Notes: generated by a model not told the origin, from the sequence alone. 57,719 nucleotides of DNA from an uncultured Caulobacteraceae bacterium (GCA_903872075.1 CAIQJF010000019.1:1-57719); one strand, 5' to 3'; counted from the first letter of the stretch, positions 8,380-17,424 are shown. Numbers and translations: made by a program.

Positions 8380-9150
8380 TCAGGCGTCGTAGCCGGGGCT
8401 GAGACGATCGAGTCGGCGCAGGCATCCCGGCCAGGCCAAGGACCCGCCGACGCCGTTCTGCACCTGCATGCGAACTTCGTCCTGACTGGCCTGCGGGGCG
8501 ATCAGCACATTGTCCCGTCCGACCGAAAGCGCCATCACCTGCTGCTTGCAGGCCCGCTCAAGGTAGAACATCCGGGTCCAGCACTCGGCCGCCGACTGGC
8601 CCATGGTCAGGGTGCCGTGATTGCGCAGCAGCATCATCGTCTTGTCGCCGATGTCCGCGACCAGGCGTTCCTTCTCGTCGTGGTTGAGGGCGATGCCCTC
8701 ATAGTCATGGTAGCCCAGGCTCGGCAGGCAGATCAGGGCGTGCTGGCTCAGCGGCAGCAGGCCTTCCTTCTGCGCCGACACGGCAACGCCCTGATCGGAA
8801 TGCAGGTGCATCACATACTTGGCGTCGTCGCGGGCGGCGTGGACGGCGGAGTGGATGGTGAACCCCGCAGGATTGATGAAATAAGGCGTGTCCTGGAGGA
8901 TCGCGCCGTTCAGGTCGATCTTCACCAGTGACGAGGCGGTGATCTCGTCGAAGAACATGCCGTAGGGATTGATCAGGAAATGATGATCCGGGCCCGGCAG
9001 CCGGGCCGAGATGTGGGTGTAGATCATGTCGTCCCACCCAAAGAGCGCCACCAACCGGTAGAGCGCCGCGAGATCCAGACGGACCTGCCATTCCTCGGCC
9101 GAGACCTTACCCTTGAGCGAGGCCGAACCGGCCAGTGATCCATCCGCCAT
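8380..9150 (-). CDS. Class II aldolase/adducin family protein
   Basis: A 256-residue class II aldolase/adducin-head protein. The zinc-ligand pattern is visible as MHLHSDQGVAVSA (the HxH pair) and a third His in LLRNHGTLTMG; catalytic-type acidic residues are less clear. The start at 9150 gives MADGSLAGSASLKGK; upstream in-frame codons are Arg-rich and rejected. This is the subfamily often annotated as class II aldolase without a defined sugar phosphate, so the substrate (fuculose- or ribulose-phosphate type, or another) cannot be assigned. Its stop faces that of the cytochrome gene 4 bases away. Confidence 0.85.
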   Translation of the reverse strand: MADGSLAGSASLKGKVSAEEWQVRLDLAALYRLVALFGWDDMIYTHISARLPGPDHHFLINPYGMFFDEITASSLVKIDLNGAILQDTPYFINPAGFTIHSAVHAARDDAKYVMHLHSDQGVAVSAQKEGLLPLSQHALICLPSLGYHDYEGIALNHDEKERLVADIGDKTMMLLRNHGTLTMGQSAAECWTRMFYLERACKQQVMALSVGRDNVLIAPQASQDEVRMQVQNGVGGSLAWPGCLRRLDRLSPGYDA

Positions 9151-9233
9151 GGCGGTTCCTACCCCTTTAGATGCGTGACACGAGTTATGAGTCGCCCTGC
9201 GGGGCGATAAGGTCAAGGGCGACTTCGTCCCTG

Positions 9234-9443
9234 CTACCGCCGCCAGCCATGGCGGCGATGGTGGGTCATGTGGTGGTGAGCGATGACGCAACCGGCCACC
9301 GCTCCGGCGACGGCATGATGCCCGGCCATATGCCCAACAACGGCGCCAGCCACCGCGCCGCGAACACAACCGCGGGCCTCAGCGCTCTGGGCGGCGCCGA
9401 CGGTCGCGGTGAACAAAGCCATAGACAGAACGAGTGCGCGCAT
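9234..9443 (-). CDS. Small secreted Gly/Ala/His-rich protein
   Basis: A 69-residue protein with a clear signal peptide (MRALVLSMALFTATVGAAQS). The mature part alternates Gly and Ala (GAVAGAVVGHMAGHHAVAGA), as in glycine-zipper peptides, and ends in a His/Arg-rich tail (HHHMTHHRRHGWRR). An AAGGAGG ribosome binding site lies 7 bases before the ATG at 9443, strong support for real translation. Two Cys are present in the mature part. Function is unknown; metal binding or membrane association is inference from composition. It is on the same strand as the aldolase, 83 bases upstream of it. Confidence 0.65.
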   Translation of the reverse strand: MRALVLSMALFTATVGAAQSAEARGCVRGAVAGAVVGHMAGHHAVAGAVAGCVIAHHHMTHHRRHGWRR

Positions 9444-9510
9444 TGTTAAGGCCTCCTTGCGGGTTTTACCGGGATGAAATCCACCGACCCAGCCCCTATC
9501 TAAACGATAG

Positions 9511-9711
9511 ATGACGCTGCCGCTCCGCCATAACAACCCCACAATCGATGGAACCGATCCGCCGGCTCAGGGCGTCGCGGAGGCGGAACGCCGTCAGAAG
9601 GCCTATGCGGAGTCGCGGAAAGCCTGGGCGGAGAGGGTCGGCCGCCCGTATCAGGACGCCCTTGATGTGCGGCACCCGCCCGGGGAACTCGATGCGGAGC
9701 CTGACGAATAG
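9511..9711 (+). CDS. Small hypothetical protein
   Basis: A 66-residue ORF with strong third-position GC (roughly three quarters of codons), matching real genes here. The sequence is charged and soluble, with a helical middle (QGVAEAERRQKAYAESRKAW) and an acidic C-terminus (GELDAEPDE). No signal or membrane segment is seen. The ribosome binding site is poor. It is divergent from the small secreted protein and 79 bases upstream of nadK. I do not recognise the family. Confidence 0.5.
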   Translation: MTLPLRHNNPTIDGTDPPAQGVAEAERRQKAYAESRKAWAERVGRPYQDALDVRHPPGELDAEPDE

Positions 9712-9790
9712 CCGCTGCCGCAGGCCATTCCGCAGGCGACAATCAATCGGCGTTTGACATCGCTCCGCCGGCCAAGTCTCCTGCGAGCTG

Positions 9791-10576
9791 ATGTCAACTC
9801 TCCCCGTCCCCGATGCTCCCAGGCTGGCCTTCGCGGCCAGCGACTCGCCTGAGGCGCAGGATGCGCGTCGAAGGCTGACCGCGCTCTATGGCGATGTCCA
9901 AGAGACCGAGGCCGACGTCGTGGTCGCGCTCGGCGGCGACGGCTTCATGCTGGAGGTCCTGCACCGCAACCTGGGCAAGAACAGACCGATCTATGGAATG
10001 AACCGGGGTTCGGTCGGTTTCCTCATGAACGACTATGAAGACGCAAACCTCATCAGCCGCATCGCCGGAGCTGAGCAGGGCGTCATCCACCCCTTGAGCA
10101 TGACAGCGGTGGACGCACGCGGCCAAGAGCACCGAGCTTTGGCAATCAATGATGTTAGCCTGCTGCGCGCCACGCGCCAGGCCGCCAAGCTGCGGATTCT
10201 AATCGACGGCCGGGTGCGCATGGAAGAACTGATCTGCGACGGTGCCCTGGTGGCGACGCCGGCCGGCTCAACCGCCTATAATCTTTCGGCCCACGGCCCA
10301 ATCATTCCGCTGAACGCCCAGGTCCTGGCGCTGACCCCGATCAGCGCGTTCCGCCCCCGCCGCTGGCGCGGCGCTCTGCTGTCGCACCACGCACGGGTCA
10401 CCTTCGAGATTCTCGAAGCGGTCAAGAGGCCGGTGAGCGCCGTGGCCGACAATGTCGAGGTGCGCAACGTGATGCGTGTCGACGTCGTCGAGGACCGCAA
10501 CATCAGCCTGGCGATTCTCTACGACGCCGGTCGCAGCCTCGAAGAGCGAATGCTGGCCGAGCAGTTCCAGGCCTAG
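9791..10576 (+). CDS. nadK: NAD kinase
   Basis: Phosphorylates NAD to NADP, using ATP or polyphosphate, in the cytoplasm. The 261-residue protein has the diagnostic GGDGF motif (residues 48-52) and the second conserved block [18 protein letters not shown], followed by the beta-sandwich domain. The length is short but normal for alphaproteobacterial NadK. The stop codon TAG (10574-10576) lies inside a palindromic element (10572-10616), so the last bases of the gene are shared with a repeat. A TTGACA at 9754-9759 may be part of its promoter, but no good -10 follows. Confidence 0.95.
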   Translation: MSTLPVPDAPRLAFAASDSPEAQDARRRLTALYGDVQETEADVVVALGGDGFMLEVLHRNLGKNRPIYGMNRGSVGFLMNDYEDANLISRIAGAEQGVIHPLSMTAVDARGQEHRALAINDVSLLRATRQAAKLRILIDGRVRMEELICDGALVATPAGSTAYNLSAHGPIIPLNAQVLALTPISAFRPRRWRGALLSHHARVTFEILEAVKRPVSAVADNVEVRNVMRVDVVEDRNISLAILYDAGRSLEERMLAEQFQA

Positions 10577-10616
10577 AGCGGCCGCGGATCCGATTTTATC
10601 GGATCGCCGCTCTAGG
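10572..10616. repeat. Palindromic REP-like element overlapping the nadK stop codon
   Basis: The outer arms CCTAGAGCGGC and GCCGCTCTAGG are perfect reverse complements. An inner stem GATCCGAT/ATCGGATC closes on a TTT loop, and a CGCG insertion sits on the left arm. The TAG within the left arm is the nadK stop. The element has TAG near each end on both strands, so it can supply a stop codon to a gene running into it. I recall similar dispersed palindromes in alphaproteobacterial genomes; copy number in this genome cannot be seen here. Confidence 0.75.
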
Positions 10617-10625
10617 TTTCTTCCT

Positions 10626-10680
10626 ATAGCGCTTTTTGTTCCGAAAACCCGTTCCCAATTTTCGGAAAGCGCGACGCTAT
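10626..10680. repeat. Second palindromic element overlapping the Nudix gene stop codon
   Basis: The arms ATAGCG/CGCTAT enclose a stem in which GCGCTTTTTGTTCCGAAAA faces TTTTCGGAAAGCGC across a CCCGTTCCCAA loop. The stop codon of the convergent Nudix gene (10677-10679, minus strand TAG) lies in the right-hand arm. It begins 9 bases after the first palindrome and differs from it in sequence. Together they could act as a bidirectional terminator. Confidence 0.7.
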
Positions 10681-11462
10681 CTCACTCTCGACATGGGCTC
10701 GGCCACGTCGCCGTAGCCCGCGTCCGGCGGAATGGCGAGCACGGGACCGTCAGGCGTCTGGGTAACCTTCGGCTCGACAGGCACCAACTTGCGCGAGGAC
10801 GCCCGCACCACGGCATCGAGGGCGTCAGAGGCCTCGGCCAGAAGCTGTAGGTTCATGCGGGTCGGGAAGATCACCGTGCGCTCGCCGGCGGCGGCGAGAC
10901 GGAGGGCCTCATTCGGCGCGATCCACTCTGCGTCGACCGTTTCCCAGCCATCGCAGACGGCGAGCTGATCGGCCGGCGCGGCGGCGACATAGAAATAGGT
11001 GTCGAACCGCTTGGGCATCATGTTCGGCGTGATCCAGCGGGCGAACACCGTCAGGGCGTCGAGATCGAGATGGACGTCCAGTTCGTTCACCAGATCGATG
11101 AAGGCGCGGCGGTCGTGGGCGATGTCGTCGCGAGCCGGGCCGGCGCGCTCGTCGCCGCGGAAGGTTTCGCCGTCGGCGTGGCGGGCCAGCAGAATGCCCG
11201 CCTCTTCATAGGCTTCGCGAATGGCGGCGATTCGCAAGGCACGCTTCTCAGGCGCGGTGGCGTCCCAGCCGATCACGCGTTGCTCCCAGGCCGGATCGTG
11301 GTCACCGGCGTGGGTCTTGCCGCCCGGAAACACCAGGGCGCCGGAGGCGAAATCGATCTGCTGATGGCGCTTGACCATCAGCACTTCGAAGGTGGGCGTG
11401 TCGCGGACCAGCAGGATGGTCGCCGCGGGCATGATTTTCACGGGGGGTTTTTCGTCGGCCAT
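10677..11462 (-). CDS. NUDIX hydrolase
   Basis: A 261-residue Nudix protein. The signature is split: FPGGKTHAGD (45-54) supplies the leading Gly residues, and the catalytic helix REAYEEAGILL (82-92) follows after an insertion. This is the arrangement of the NUDT19-like/acyl-CoA-diphosphatase branch rather than of MutT. An enlarged C-terminal half (DTYFYVAAAPADQ and later) is also typical of that branch. A CoA-ester or NAD-related diphosphatase activity is therefore likely but not proven. The stop codon is inside a palindrome shared with the convergent nadK end. There is no signal peptide. Confidence 0.85.
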   Translation of the reverse strand: MADEKPPVKIMPAATILLVRDTPTFEVLMVKRHQQIDFASGALVFPGGKTHAGDHDPAWEQRVIGWDATAPEKRALRIAAIREAYEEAGILLARHADGETFRGDERAGPARDDIAHDRRAFIDLVNELDVHLDLDALTVFARWITPNMMPKRFDTYFYVAAAPADQLAVCDGWETVDAEWIAPNEALRLAAAGERTVIFPTRMNLQLLAEASDALDAVVRASSRKLVPVEPKVTQTPDGPVLAIPPDAGYGDVAEPMSRVR

Positions 11463-11557
11463 GAATCCAGCCTAGCGCGTTTTCGCGACGGTTGCGCCAG
11501 CCTCAATTCGCCAGCCACCCGGGAATCCGGCATTCCCCTGAGGAAGCCGGCGGCCTG

Positions 11558-14002
11558 TCAGGACGGCTTCCGGGGCTTGGCCCGCATCGTCGGGGGCGCG
11601 GCGGCGGGATCCTCCGGCCAGGGGTGTTTAGGGTAACGCCCGCGCAGATCCTTGCGGACATCGGCCCAGGAGCCGGACCAGAACCGCGGCAGGTCGCGGG
11701 TGAGCTGGATGTCGCGATGGGCGGGGGACAGCAGGGCCATGGCCAGCGGAATCCCCTCCCCCACCGTCGGATGGACCGTAAGACCGAACACTTCCTGCAC
11801 CCTGATGCGCACGAGCGGACCGCCGCCCGAACCATAGTCGATCGCGACGGTCGACCCGGTAGGGGCCGTCCAGCGCGCGGGGGCCTTGCGGTCAAGGTCC
11901 CGCTGCAGCTCCCAGGGAATCAGCCCGATCAGAGCCTCATGAAGGACGCCCGGACCGATCTCGCGGAGGGCGCGGCGGCCTTTGAGCAACGGCGGAAGCC
12001 AGTCGTCGACCGCGAGGGCGAGGGCGGCGTCGGATAGGTCCGGCCAGGCCGGATCGCCGCTACGGAGAAACGCCACGCGTGCGCGCAGGGCCTGAGCCGC
12101 CTCGCCCCAGTTCAGAACGCCCGGACCGCGACGTACGACCTCAGCCCGCAGCGCTTCGGCGATCAGCGACGGATCAGGATCGACCAGAGGACTTTCCTCC
12201 AGCACCAACTGACCGAGCCACGTCACCGTCTGACCGCGCAGGGCGCCGGAGGGTGTTTCCACAAGCCTGTGCTCGGTCCGGATCTGGTCGACCGCCACCG
12301 TCCGCAGGCGCGCGGGGTCAAGCCGCGCGGCCAGGAGGATGCGGTCCCGGGACGCGCCGCCGCCAAGATCGGCAACCGCCAGCCAGGATTCCCGCGCCAG
12401 GGCGTCGGCAGGGTCGAGAAACACGCCGCGCCCGCCGGCCAGCTGGAACTCGCCGGGCCCACCTCGGGCTTTGGCGATTCTTTCGGGAAAAGCCCTCGCC
12501 AGAAGCAGGCCGTCGTCGCTCGGCTCGGCGCGGCGATCCGCGCCGTCGCCCGCCAGCCGAGCCCAGCGCTCGGCGAGAGCGATAGCCGCGCGAGCCCGCG
12601 GGGCCCGGTCCCGGCTCAGCATCTCCAGCCGATGCGTGAGATCGAGGTCGCGGCCCCCCAGCCCCTGCTCCGTCAGAAGCACGGCGATGCGCGCCGCCCG
12701 TGCGGCCTGCCCCACAGCCGAGCCGGCCAAGACCATGTGCGCCAGCCGGGGCGGCAGCGGCAGGTTCCCCATCGTCCTGCCGTAAGGCGTCAGGGACCCG
12801 CCTGAATCGAGCGCGCCGAAACCCTGCAAGGCGCGCCGCGCCTCGGCCATCGCCGCCGCCGGAGGTTGATCCAGAAACGCCAGATCGGCGCCGTCGACGG
12901 CTCCCCAGCGGGCGAGATCGAGGGTCAGTCGCGAAAGGTCGGTTTCCAGGATCTCCGGGCGGTCGAAAGCCGGTAGGGCGCGGGTCTCGGCCTCGTCCCA
13001 CAATCGCCAGCAGACACCGGGCGCGGTGCGGCCCGCGCGGCCCCGACGCTGTTCCACGGCGGCCCGCGAGGCCCGGACCGTGGCCAGGCGCGTAATTCCG
13101 GCGCCAGGATCCCAACGCGGGACGCGGCTGAGACCGCTGTCGATCACCACCCTTACGCCTTCAAGAGTCAGACTCGTCTGCGCGATGGACGTGGCCAGGA
13201 CGACCTTCCGGCGGCCCTGCGGCGAGGGGGCGACGGCCAGGTCCTGATCGGCGACATCCAGCGCGCCGTAAAGCGGCGCGACATCGACGTCATCGCCGAC
13301 GCCGTCCTCAGCGAGGCGGCGCGCCACTCGCTGGATCTCTCCCTGCCCCGGCAGGAAGACAAGAATTCCTCCCGTTTCCGCCTCCAGCGCCCGCCGCACC
13401 GCCCGAGCGACCTGAGCCTCCAGCGGCGCGGCGGGGTCCTTGCCGACATAGCGGGTGACGACATCGAACATGCGGCCCTGGCTCTCGATGACCGGAGCGT
13501 CGCCGAGCAGGCCGGCGATGCGCGCGCCATCCAAGGTGGCGGACATGACCAACAGGCGCAGATCCTCGCGCAGGACGCTCTGGCTATCGGCGGCGAAGGC
13601 GAGTCCCATGTCCGCGTCGAGGCTGCGCTCGTGGAACTCGTCGAACAACACCCCGGCGACGCCCTCGAGGCCGGGGTCGTCGAGGATCATGCGCGTGAAC
13701 ACGCCCTCGGTGACGACCTCGATTCGGGTGGCGGAAGAGATCCGGGAATCCAGGCGGACGCGGTAACCGACGGTCTGCCCGACCCGCTCGCCGAGGGTTG
13801 AGGACATTCGCGCGGCCGCCGCGCGGGCGGCGAGCCGACGGGGTTCGAGCATGATCAGCTTGCCGTCCCGCGCCCAGGGTTCAGAGAGGAGGGCCAGGGG
13901 AACGCCGGTGGTCTTGCCCGCCCCAGGCGGCGCCACCAGCACCGCGCTGGAGGTCCGCCGCAGCGCCGCCGTCAGGTCTGGCAGCGCTGCGACTATGGGC
14001 AG
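11558..14002 (-). CDS. hrpB: ATP-dependent helicase HrpB
   Basis: A DEAH-box helicase of the HrpB family, with about 814 residues from the start used here. Visible motifs are Walker A APPGAGKTT, the DEFH box LFDEFHERSLDADMGL, motif III SATL, and motif VI QRRGRAGRTAPG, followed by the ratchet region and the HrpB C-terminal domain. The start is not ATG: a GTG at 13942 would begin at MLVAPPGAGK, but the preceding 20 codons encode LPIVAALPDLTAALRRTSSA, which resembles the normal HrpB N-terminus. I therefore extend to the CTG at 14002, 10 bases after the permease stop; an even earlier non-ATG start is possible. The cellular role of HrpB is poorly defined. It is probably cotranscribed with the permease. 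Confidence 0.9.
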   Translation of the reverse strand: MPIVAALPDLTAALRRTSSAVLVAPPGAGKTTGVPLALLSEPWARDGKLIMLEPRRLAARAAAARMSSTLGERVGQTVGYRVRLDSRISSATRIEVVTEGVFTRMILDDPGLEGVAGVLFDEFHERSLDADMGLAFAADSQSVLREDLRLLVMSATLDGARIAGLLGDAPVIESQGRMFDVVTRYVGKDPAAPLEAQVARAVRRALEAETGGILVFLPGQGEIQRVARRLAEDGVGDDVDVAPLYGALDVADQDLAVAPSPQGRRKVVLATSIAQTSLTLEGVRVVIDSGLSRVPRWDPGAGITRLATVRASRAAVEQRRGRAGRTAPGVCWRLWDEAETRALPAFDRPEILETDLSRLTLDLARWGAVDGADLAFLDQPPAAAMAEARRALQGFGALDSGGSLTPYGRTMGNLPLPPRLAHMVLAGSAVGQAARAARIAVLLTEQGLGGRDLDLTHRLEMLSRDRAPRARAAIALAERWARLAGDGADRRAEPSDDGLLLARAFPERIAKARGGPGEFQLAGGRGVFLDPADALARESWLAVADLGGGASRDRILLAARLDPARLRTVAVDQIRTEHRLVETPSGALRGQTVTWLGQLVLEESPLVDPDPSLIAEALRAEVVRRGPGVLNWGEAAQALRARVAFLRSGDPAWPDLSDAALALAVDDWLPPLLKGRRALREIGPGVLHEALIGLIPWELQRDLDRKAPARWTAPTGSTVAIDYGSGGGPLVRIRVQEVFGLTVHPTVGEGIPLAMALLSPAHRDIQLTRDLPRFWSGSWADVRKDLRGRYPKHPWPEDPAAAPPTMRAKPRKPS

Positions 14003-14012
14003 GTCCGCGGGT

Positions 14013-15632
14013 TCAGTCGGTATGCGGCAGTTCCATCGGATCGGCTTCGTGACCCAGAACGACCTCGCCCTTGCCCAGCTTCGAGTGCCACAGTCCGTAG
14101 ACGAAGTAGAGCACGAAGCCGAAGCCCACGTAGCCCAGGAAGAACGGACCGGTTTCCGGCTTGTTCAGGATCGACTTGAGCAGGAACAGGCACATTACCG
14201 CGCCCAGGATCGGCACCACCGGGAAGAACGGCGTGCGGAACGGCCGCACCAGGTTCGGGCTGGAGAATCGCAGATAGATCACGGTAATACAGACCAGGGA
14301 GAAGGCGGCCAGGGAACCGACGTTCGACAGATCGGCCAGAGCGTCGAGGCTGAGAAACCCGGCCGCGCCGCAGGCCACAAGGCCGACGATCAGGGTGTTG
14401 ATCCACGGCGTCTGGAACTTGGGATGCACCCGGGACATGAAGGGCGGGATCAGGCCGTCGCGGCTCATGGTGTAGAAGATGCGGGTCTGGCCGTAGAGCA
14501 GCACGAGCATCACGCTGGTAAGACCGGCGATGGCGCCGACCTTCACCGCCACGGCGAACCACGGCATGCCCATGCGATTGACCGCCACGGCGATCGGGGC
14601 GGGGTTGTCCAGCTGGGCGTAGGGCACGATGCCAACCAGCACCGCGGACGTGGCGATATAGAGAATGGTGCAGATCACCAGGGCGCCGATGATGCCGATG
14701 GGCATGTCGCGGGCCGGGTTCTTGGCCTCGGCGCCGGCGGTGGAGACTGCCTCGAAGCCAAGATAAGCGAAGAAGATTCGCGCCGCGCCGGTGATCACGC
14801 CACCGACGCCATACTTCGAATCCTCGCTGCCGGTGAAGACGCTCCACAGGGCGCGGGTGATCTGGTGAAACATGTCCGTGGGCGTGCCCGGCGGCGGGGC
14901 GGGCACCTCGGCCGGGATCAGCGGATGCCAGTTGGCCGTGTTCACGAAGCCGATGCCGAAGGCGATGAAGGCGATGACCACGGTCAGCTTGATGGCCACG
15001 ATGATGTTGTTGACCGTCGCCGATTCCGACACGCCGCGGACCAGCAGCATGATCACCGCGGCGATTATGCCGATCGCGGGCAGGTTGATGACGCCGACGG
15101 CGATCTGCTTGCCGTTCGCGTCCATCACGGCCACGCCGGGGGCGGCGGTGAACGCCGGAGGGATGTCAGGCAGGAAGGGCAGACTGTGGTGAATGTCCTG
15201 CCAAAGGCTCGCCGCGTAACCGGACCAGCCCACCGCCACCGTGGACGCCGACAGGCCGTATTCCAGAACCAGCAACACGCCCATGACCCAGGCGGCCATC
15301 TCGCCCATGGAGGCGTAGGTGTAGGAGTAGGCCGACCCGGAGACCGGCAAGGCCGAGGCCAGCTCCGCATAGCAGAGCGCCACGAAGGCGCAGAGCGTGC
15401 CGGTGATGACGAAAGAGACCATGATCGCCGGCCCGGAATAGCGGGCGGCGGCGAGGCCGGTGAGCACGAAGATACCCGTACCGATGACGCAGCCGATGCC
15501 CAGCAGGATCAGGTTGAGTGGGCCGAGCGTCCGCTTCAGTTCGCTCTGTTCGTGATCGGCCTGAATCTGGCCGACGGACTTGCGCAGGAACAACCGCCCT
15601 ATGCTGAATCCACCGCTTGCAGCACCCGCCAT
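14013..15632 (-). CDS. APC-family amino acid permease (cationic amino acid transporter type)
   Basis: A 539-residue integral membrane transporter of the APC superfamily, CAT/YfnA-like branch. The N-terminal signature GIGCVIGTGIFVLTGLAA contains the GxG(I)F helix-break that binds the substrate backbone. The segment FFAYLGFEAVSTAGAEAKNP is the conserved TM6 region. About twelve to fourteen hydrophobic segments are present, and the cytoplasmic C-terminus ends PMELPHTD. The start at 15632 is supported by GAGGA seven bases before the ATG; a longer in-frame start is Ala/Arg-rich and rejected. Substrate range cannot be set from sequence. hrpB follows on the same strand. Confidence 0.9.
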   Translation of the reverse strand: MAGAASGGFSIGRLFLRKSVGQIQADHEQSELKRTLGPLNLILLGIGCVIGTGIFVLTGLAAARYSGPAIMVSFVITGTLCAFVALCYAELASALPVSGSAYSYTYASMGEMAAWVMGVLLVLEYGLSASTVAVGWSGYAASLWQDIHHSLPFLPDIPPAFTAAPGVAVMDANGKQIAVGVINLPAIGIIAAVIMLLVRGVSESATVNNIIVAIKLTVVIAFIAFGIGFVNTANWHPLIPAEVPAPPPGTPTDMFHQITRALWSVFTGSEDSKYGVGGVITGAARIFFAYLGFEAVSTAGAEAKNPARDMPIGIIGALVICTILYIATSAVLVGIVPYAQLDNPAPIAVAVNRMGMPWFAVAVKVGAIAGLTSVMLVLLYGQTRIFYTMSRDGLIPPFMSRVHPKFQTPWINTLIVGLVACGAAGFLSLDALADLSNVGSLAAFSLVCITVIYLRFSSPNLVRPFRTPFFPVVPILGAVMCLFLLKSILNKPETGPFFLGYVGFGFVLYFVYGLWHSKLGKGEVVLGHEADPMELPHTD

Positions 15633-15841
15633 CCGGCAATCCTCGTTCCCACCCCCGGCCGCTTCGCCAGGCCCGGTGACGCTAGCGGCTAAGGCGCGCG
15701 CCCGCAACGTCGCGGCGCCGGAGGCGACCAAAAGGCGCGGCGCGCGATTGCCCAGGCTGCGAACGCCCCTATTCTAGGCGCCGACCCGGGGTGCGTTTCT
15801 GGCCCCGCCCCACTCGCTCGTCTTCGCAGGTCCCCGATCCC

Positions 15842-16858
15842 ATGCGCTCAGCCTCTCTCGCCCCCTACCCCGCCCTGCGTCTCCGCCGCCTGCGCCAAGC
15901 CGACTGGACCCGGCGCCTGGTGCGCGAGAACGTGCTGAGCCCCAGCGACCTCATCTGGTCCATGGTCGTTCATGAGGGCGAAGGCCGGGTTCCCGTGGCC
16001 GCCATGCCAGGCGTTGACCGTCTGTCGGTGAAGCTGGCGGCCGAGGCGGCCGTGGAAGCCCGGCGGCTCGGCATTCCGGCTATCGCCATCTTTCCGCAGA
16101 TCGACGGCAGCCGGAAGGACGCCGTGGGCGGCAACGCGGCCGACCCGGACGGGGTCATCGCCCGGGCGGTGCGGGCCATGAAGGATGCCGCGCCGGAAGT
16201 CGGCATCATGTGCGACGTGGCGCTCGATCCTTTCACTGACCACGGCCACGACGGGGTTATCGAGGACGGCCGCATCCTCAACGAGGCGACCATCGAGCGT
16301 CTGGTGGAACAGGGGCTGATGCAGGCGAAAGCCGGCTGCGACATCCTTGCGCCCTCCGACATGATGGACGGCCGGGTCGGCGCCCTGCGCCGTGCCCTGG
16401 AGGCAGAAGGCCTGGCCGACACCATGATCATGTCCTACGCGGCGAAATACGCCTCCGCCTTCTACGGCCCATACCGCGAAGCGATCGGCTCGGCGAAACT
16501 GGGCACCGGCGCGCCGGGTAATCCGGTCGACAAGATGACCTATCAGATGGACCCGGCGAACAGCGACGAGGCCATCCGCGAGGTGGCCCTGGACCTCGCC
16601 GAAGGCGCGGACATGGTGATGGTGAAGCCGGGCCTGCCCTATCTCGACATCGTCCGGCGCGTGGCGGAGACGTTCTCGGCCCCGACCTTCGCGTTCCAGG
16701 TCAGCGGCGAGTACGCCATGATCGCCGCCGCCGGCGCCAACGGTTGGATCGACCGCGACCGGGCGATGATGGAGAGCCTGATGGCCTTCAAGCGCGCCGG
16801 TTGCGCCGGGATCATCACCTATTTCGCCCCGGAGGCGGCGCGGAAGCTGGGAGGCTGA
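15842..16858 (+). CDS. hemB: Delta-aminolevulinic acid dehydratase (porphobilinogen synthase)
   Basis: Condenses two 5-aminolevulinate molecules to porphobilinogen in haem and tetrapyrrole synthesis. The 338-residue TIM-barrel protein has the two active-site lysines, K202 in SYAAKYAS and K262 in VKPGLPYLD. The metal region reads DVALDPFTDHGHDG (125-138), with Asp and Ala in place of the Cys triad, so it is a Mg-dependent rather than Zn-dependent enzyme. FYGPYREA and the C-terminal GIITYFAPEAA are also family hallmarks. The start at 15842 is chosen over 15791, whose extra 17 residues are not conserved-looking. Confidence 0.97.
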   Translation: MRSASLAPYPALRLRRLRQADWTRRLVRENVLSPSDLIWSMVVHEGEGRVPVAAMPGVDRLSVKLAAEAAVEARRLGIPAIAIFPQIDGSRKDAVGGNAADPDGVIARAVRAMKDAAPEVGIMCDVALDPFTDHGHDGVIEDGRILNEATIERLVEQGLMQAKAGCDILAPSDMMDGRVGALRRALEAEGLADTMIMSYAAKYASAFYGPYREAIGSAKLGTGAPGNPVDKMTYQMDPANSDEAIREVALDLAEGADMVMVKPGLPYLDIVRRVAETFSAPTFAFQVSGEYAMIAAAGANGWIDRDRAMMESLMAFKRAGCAGIITYFAPEAARKLGG

Positions 16859-16950
16859 CGGAACGCTCTGGCCAAGCGGGAACCCTCAGGGCCTAGATTC
16901 CAGCCAGCGGCCGCCAACCCGCGTTGAGCCTCGCAAAGGGGAGACATGCC

Positions 16951-17424
16951 ATGCCATCGAATCCGTCCGGCCGCATCTGTGGCGCGATCTTCATGGCGCT
17001 CGTCCTCGTTGGACCTCCCGCCGTAGGGGTTTCCGAGACCGTCGCGCCGGCTGGCCACGTCACCGGCATTGGCGGGGTGTTCTTCAAGAGCAAGGACCCT
17101 AAAGCCCTGGCGGCCTGGTACCGCGATGTCCTTGGCGTTCCGGTGGAGCCTTGGGGCGGAGCGTTGCTGCGGTACGACGCGCCAGGACATCCGCCGCTGG
17201 CCGTGTGGAGCCCCTTCCCAGCAACAACCGACTACATGGCGCCATCGACCGCCACGTTCATGGTGAACTTCGCCGTCGACGATCTCGACGCCATCGCCGC
17301 CAGACTGAAGGCGAAGGGTGTCGCCCTGCTCGGACGGAACGACAAGGACCCCGACGGCCGATTCGCCTGGATTGTGGATCCCGATGGGACCAAGGTTGAA
17401 CTCTGGGAGCCGAAGAGGCCGTAG
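16951..17424 (+). CDS. Exported VOC (glyoxalase/bleomycin-resistance fold) protein
   Basis: A 157-residue single-domain vicinal-oxygen-chelate protein. Residues 1 to about 28 form a signal peptide (hydrophobic GAIFMALVLVGPPAVGV). The VOC domain begins GIGGVFFKSKDPKALAAWYRD and ends WIVDPDGTKVELWEP, which supplies the usual terminal Glu metal ligand. An AAAGGGGAGA ribosome binding site stands 5-10 bases before the ATG at 16951. The substrate is unknown; export is unusual for this fold but seen in some lineages. Confidence 0.8.
   Translation: MPSNPSGRICGAIFMALVLVGPPAVGVSETVAPAGHVTGIGGVFFKSKDPKALAAWYRDVLGVPVEPWGGALLRYDAPGHPPLAVWSPFPATTDYMAPSTATFMVNFAVDDLDAIAARLKAKGVALLGRNDKDPDGRFAWIVDPDGTKVELWEPKRP

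Noticed and set aside
13851..15692. A 613-codon open frame on the plus strand across hrpB and the permease
   Set aside because: It is the antisense of two well-supported genes. Its His/Gly/Asp-rich composition is the typical mirror of GC-rich codons, and it has no family features.
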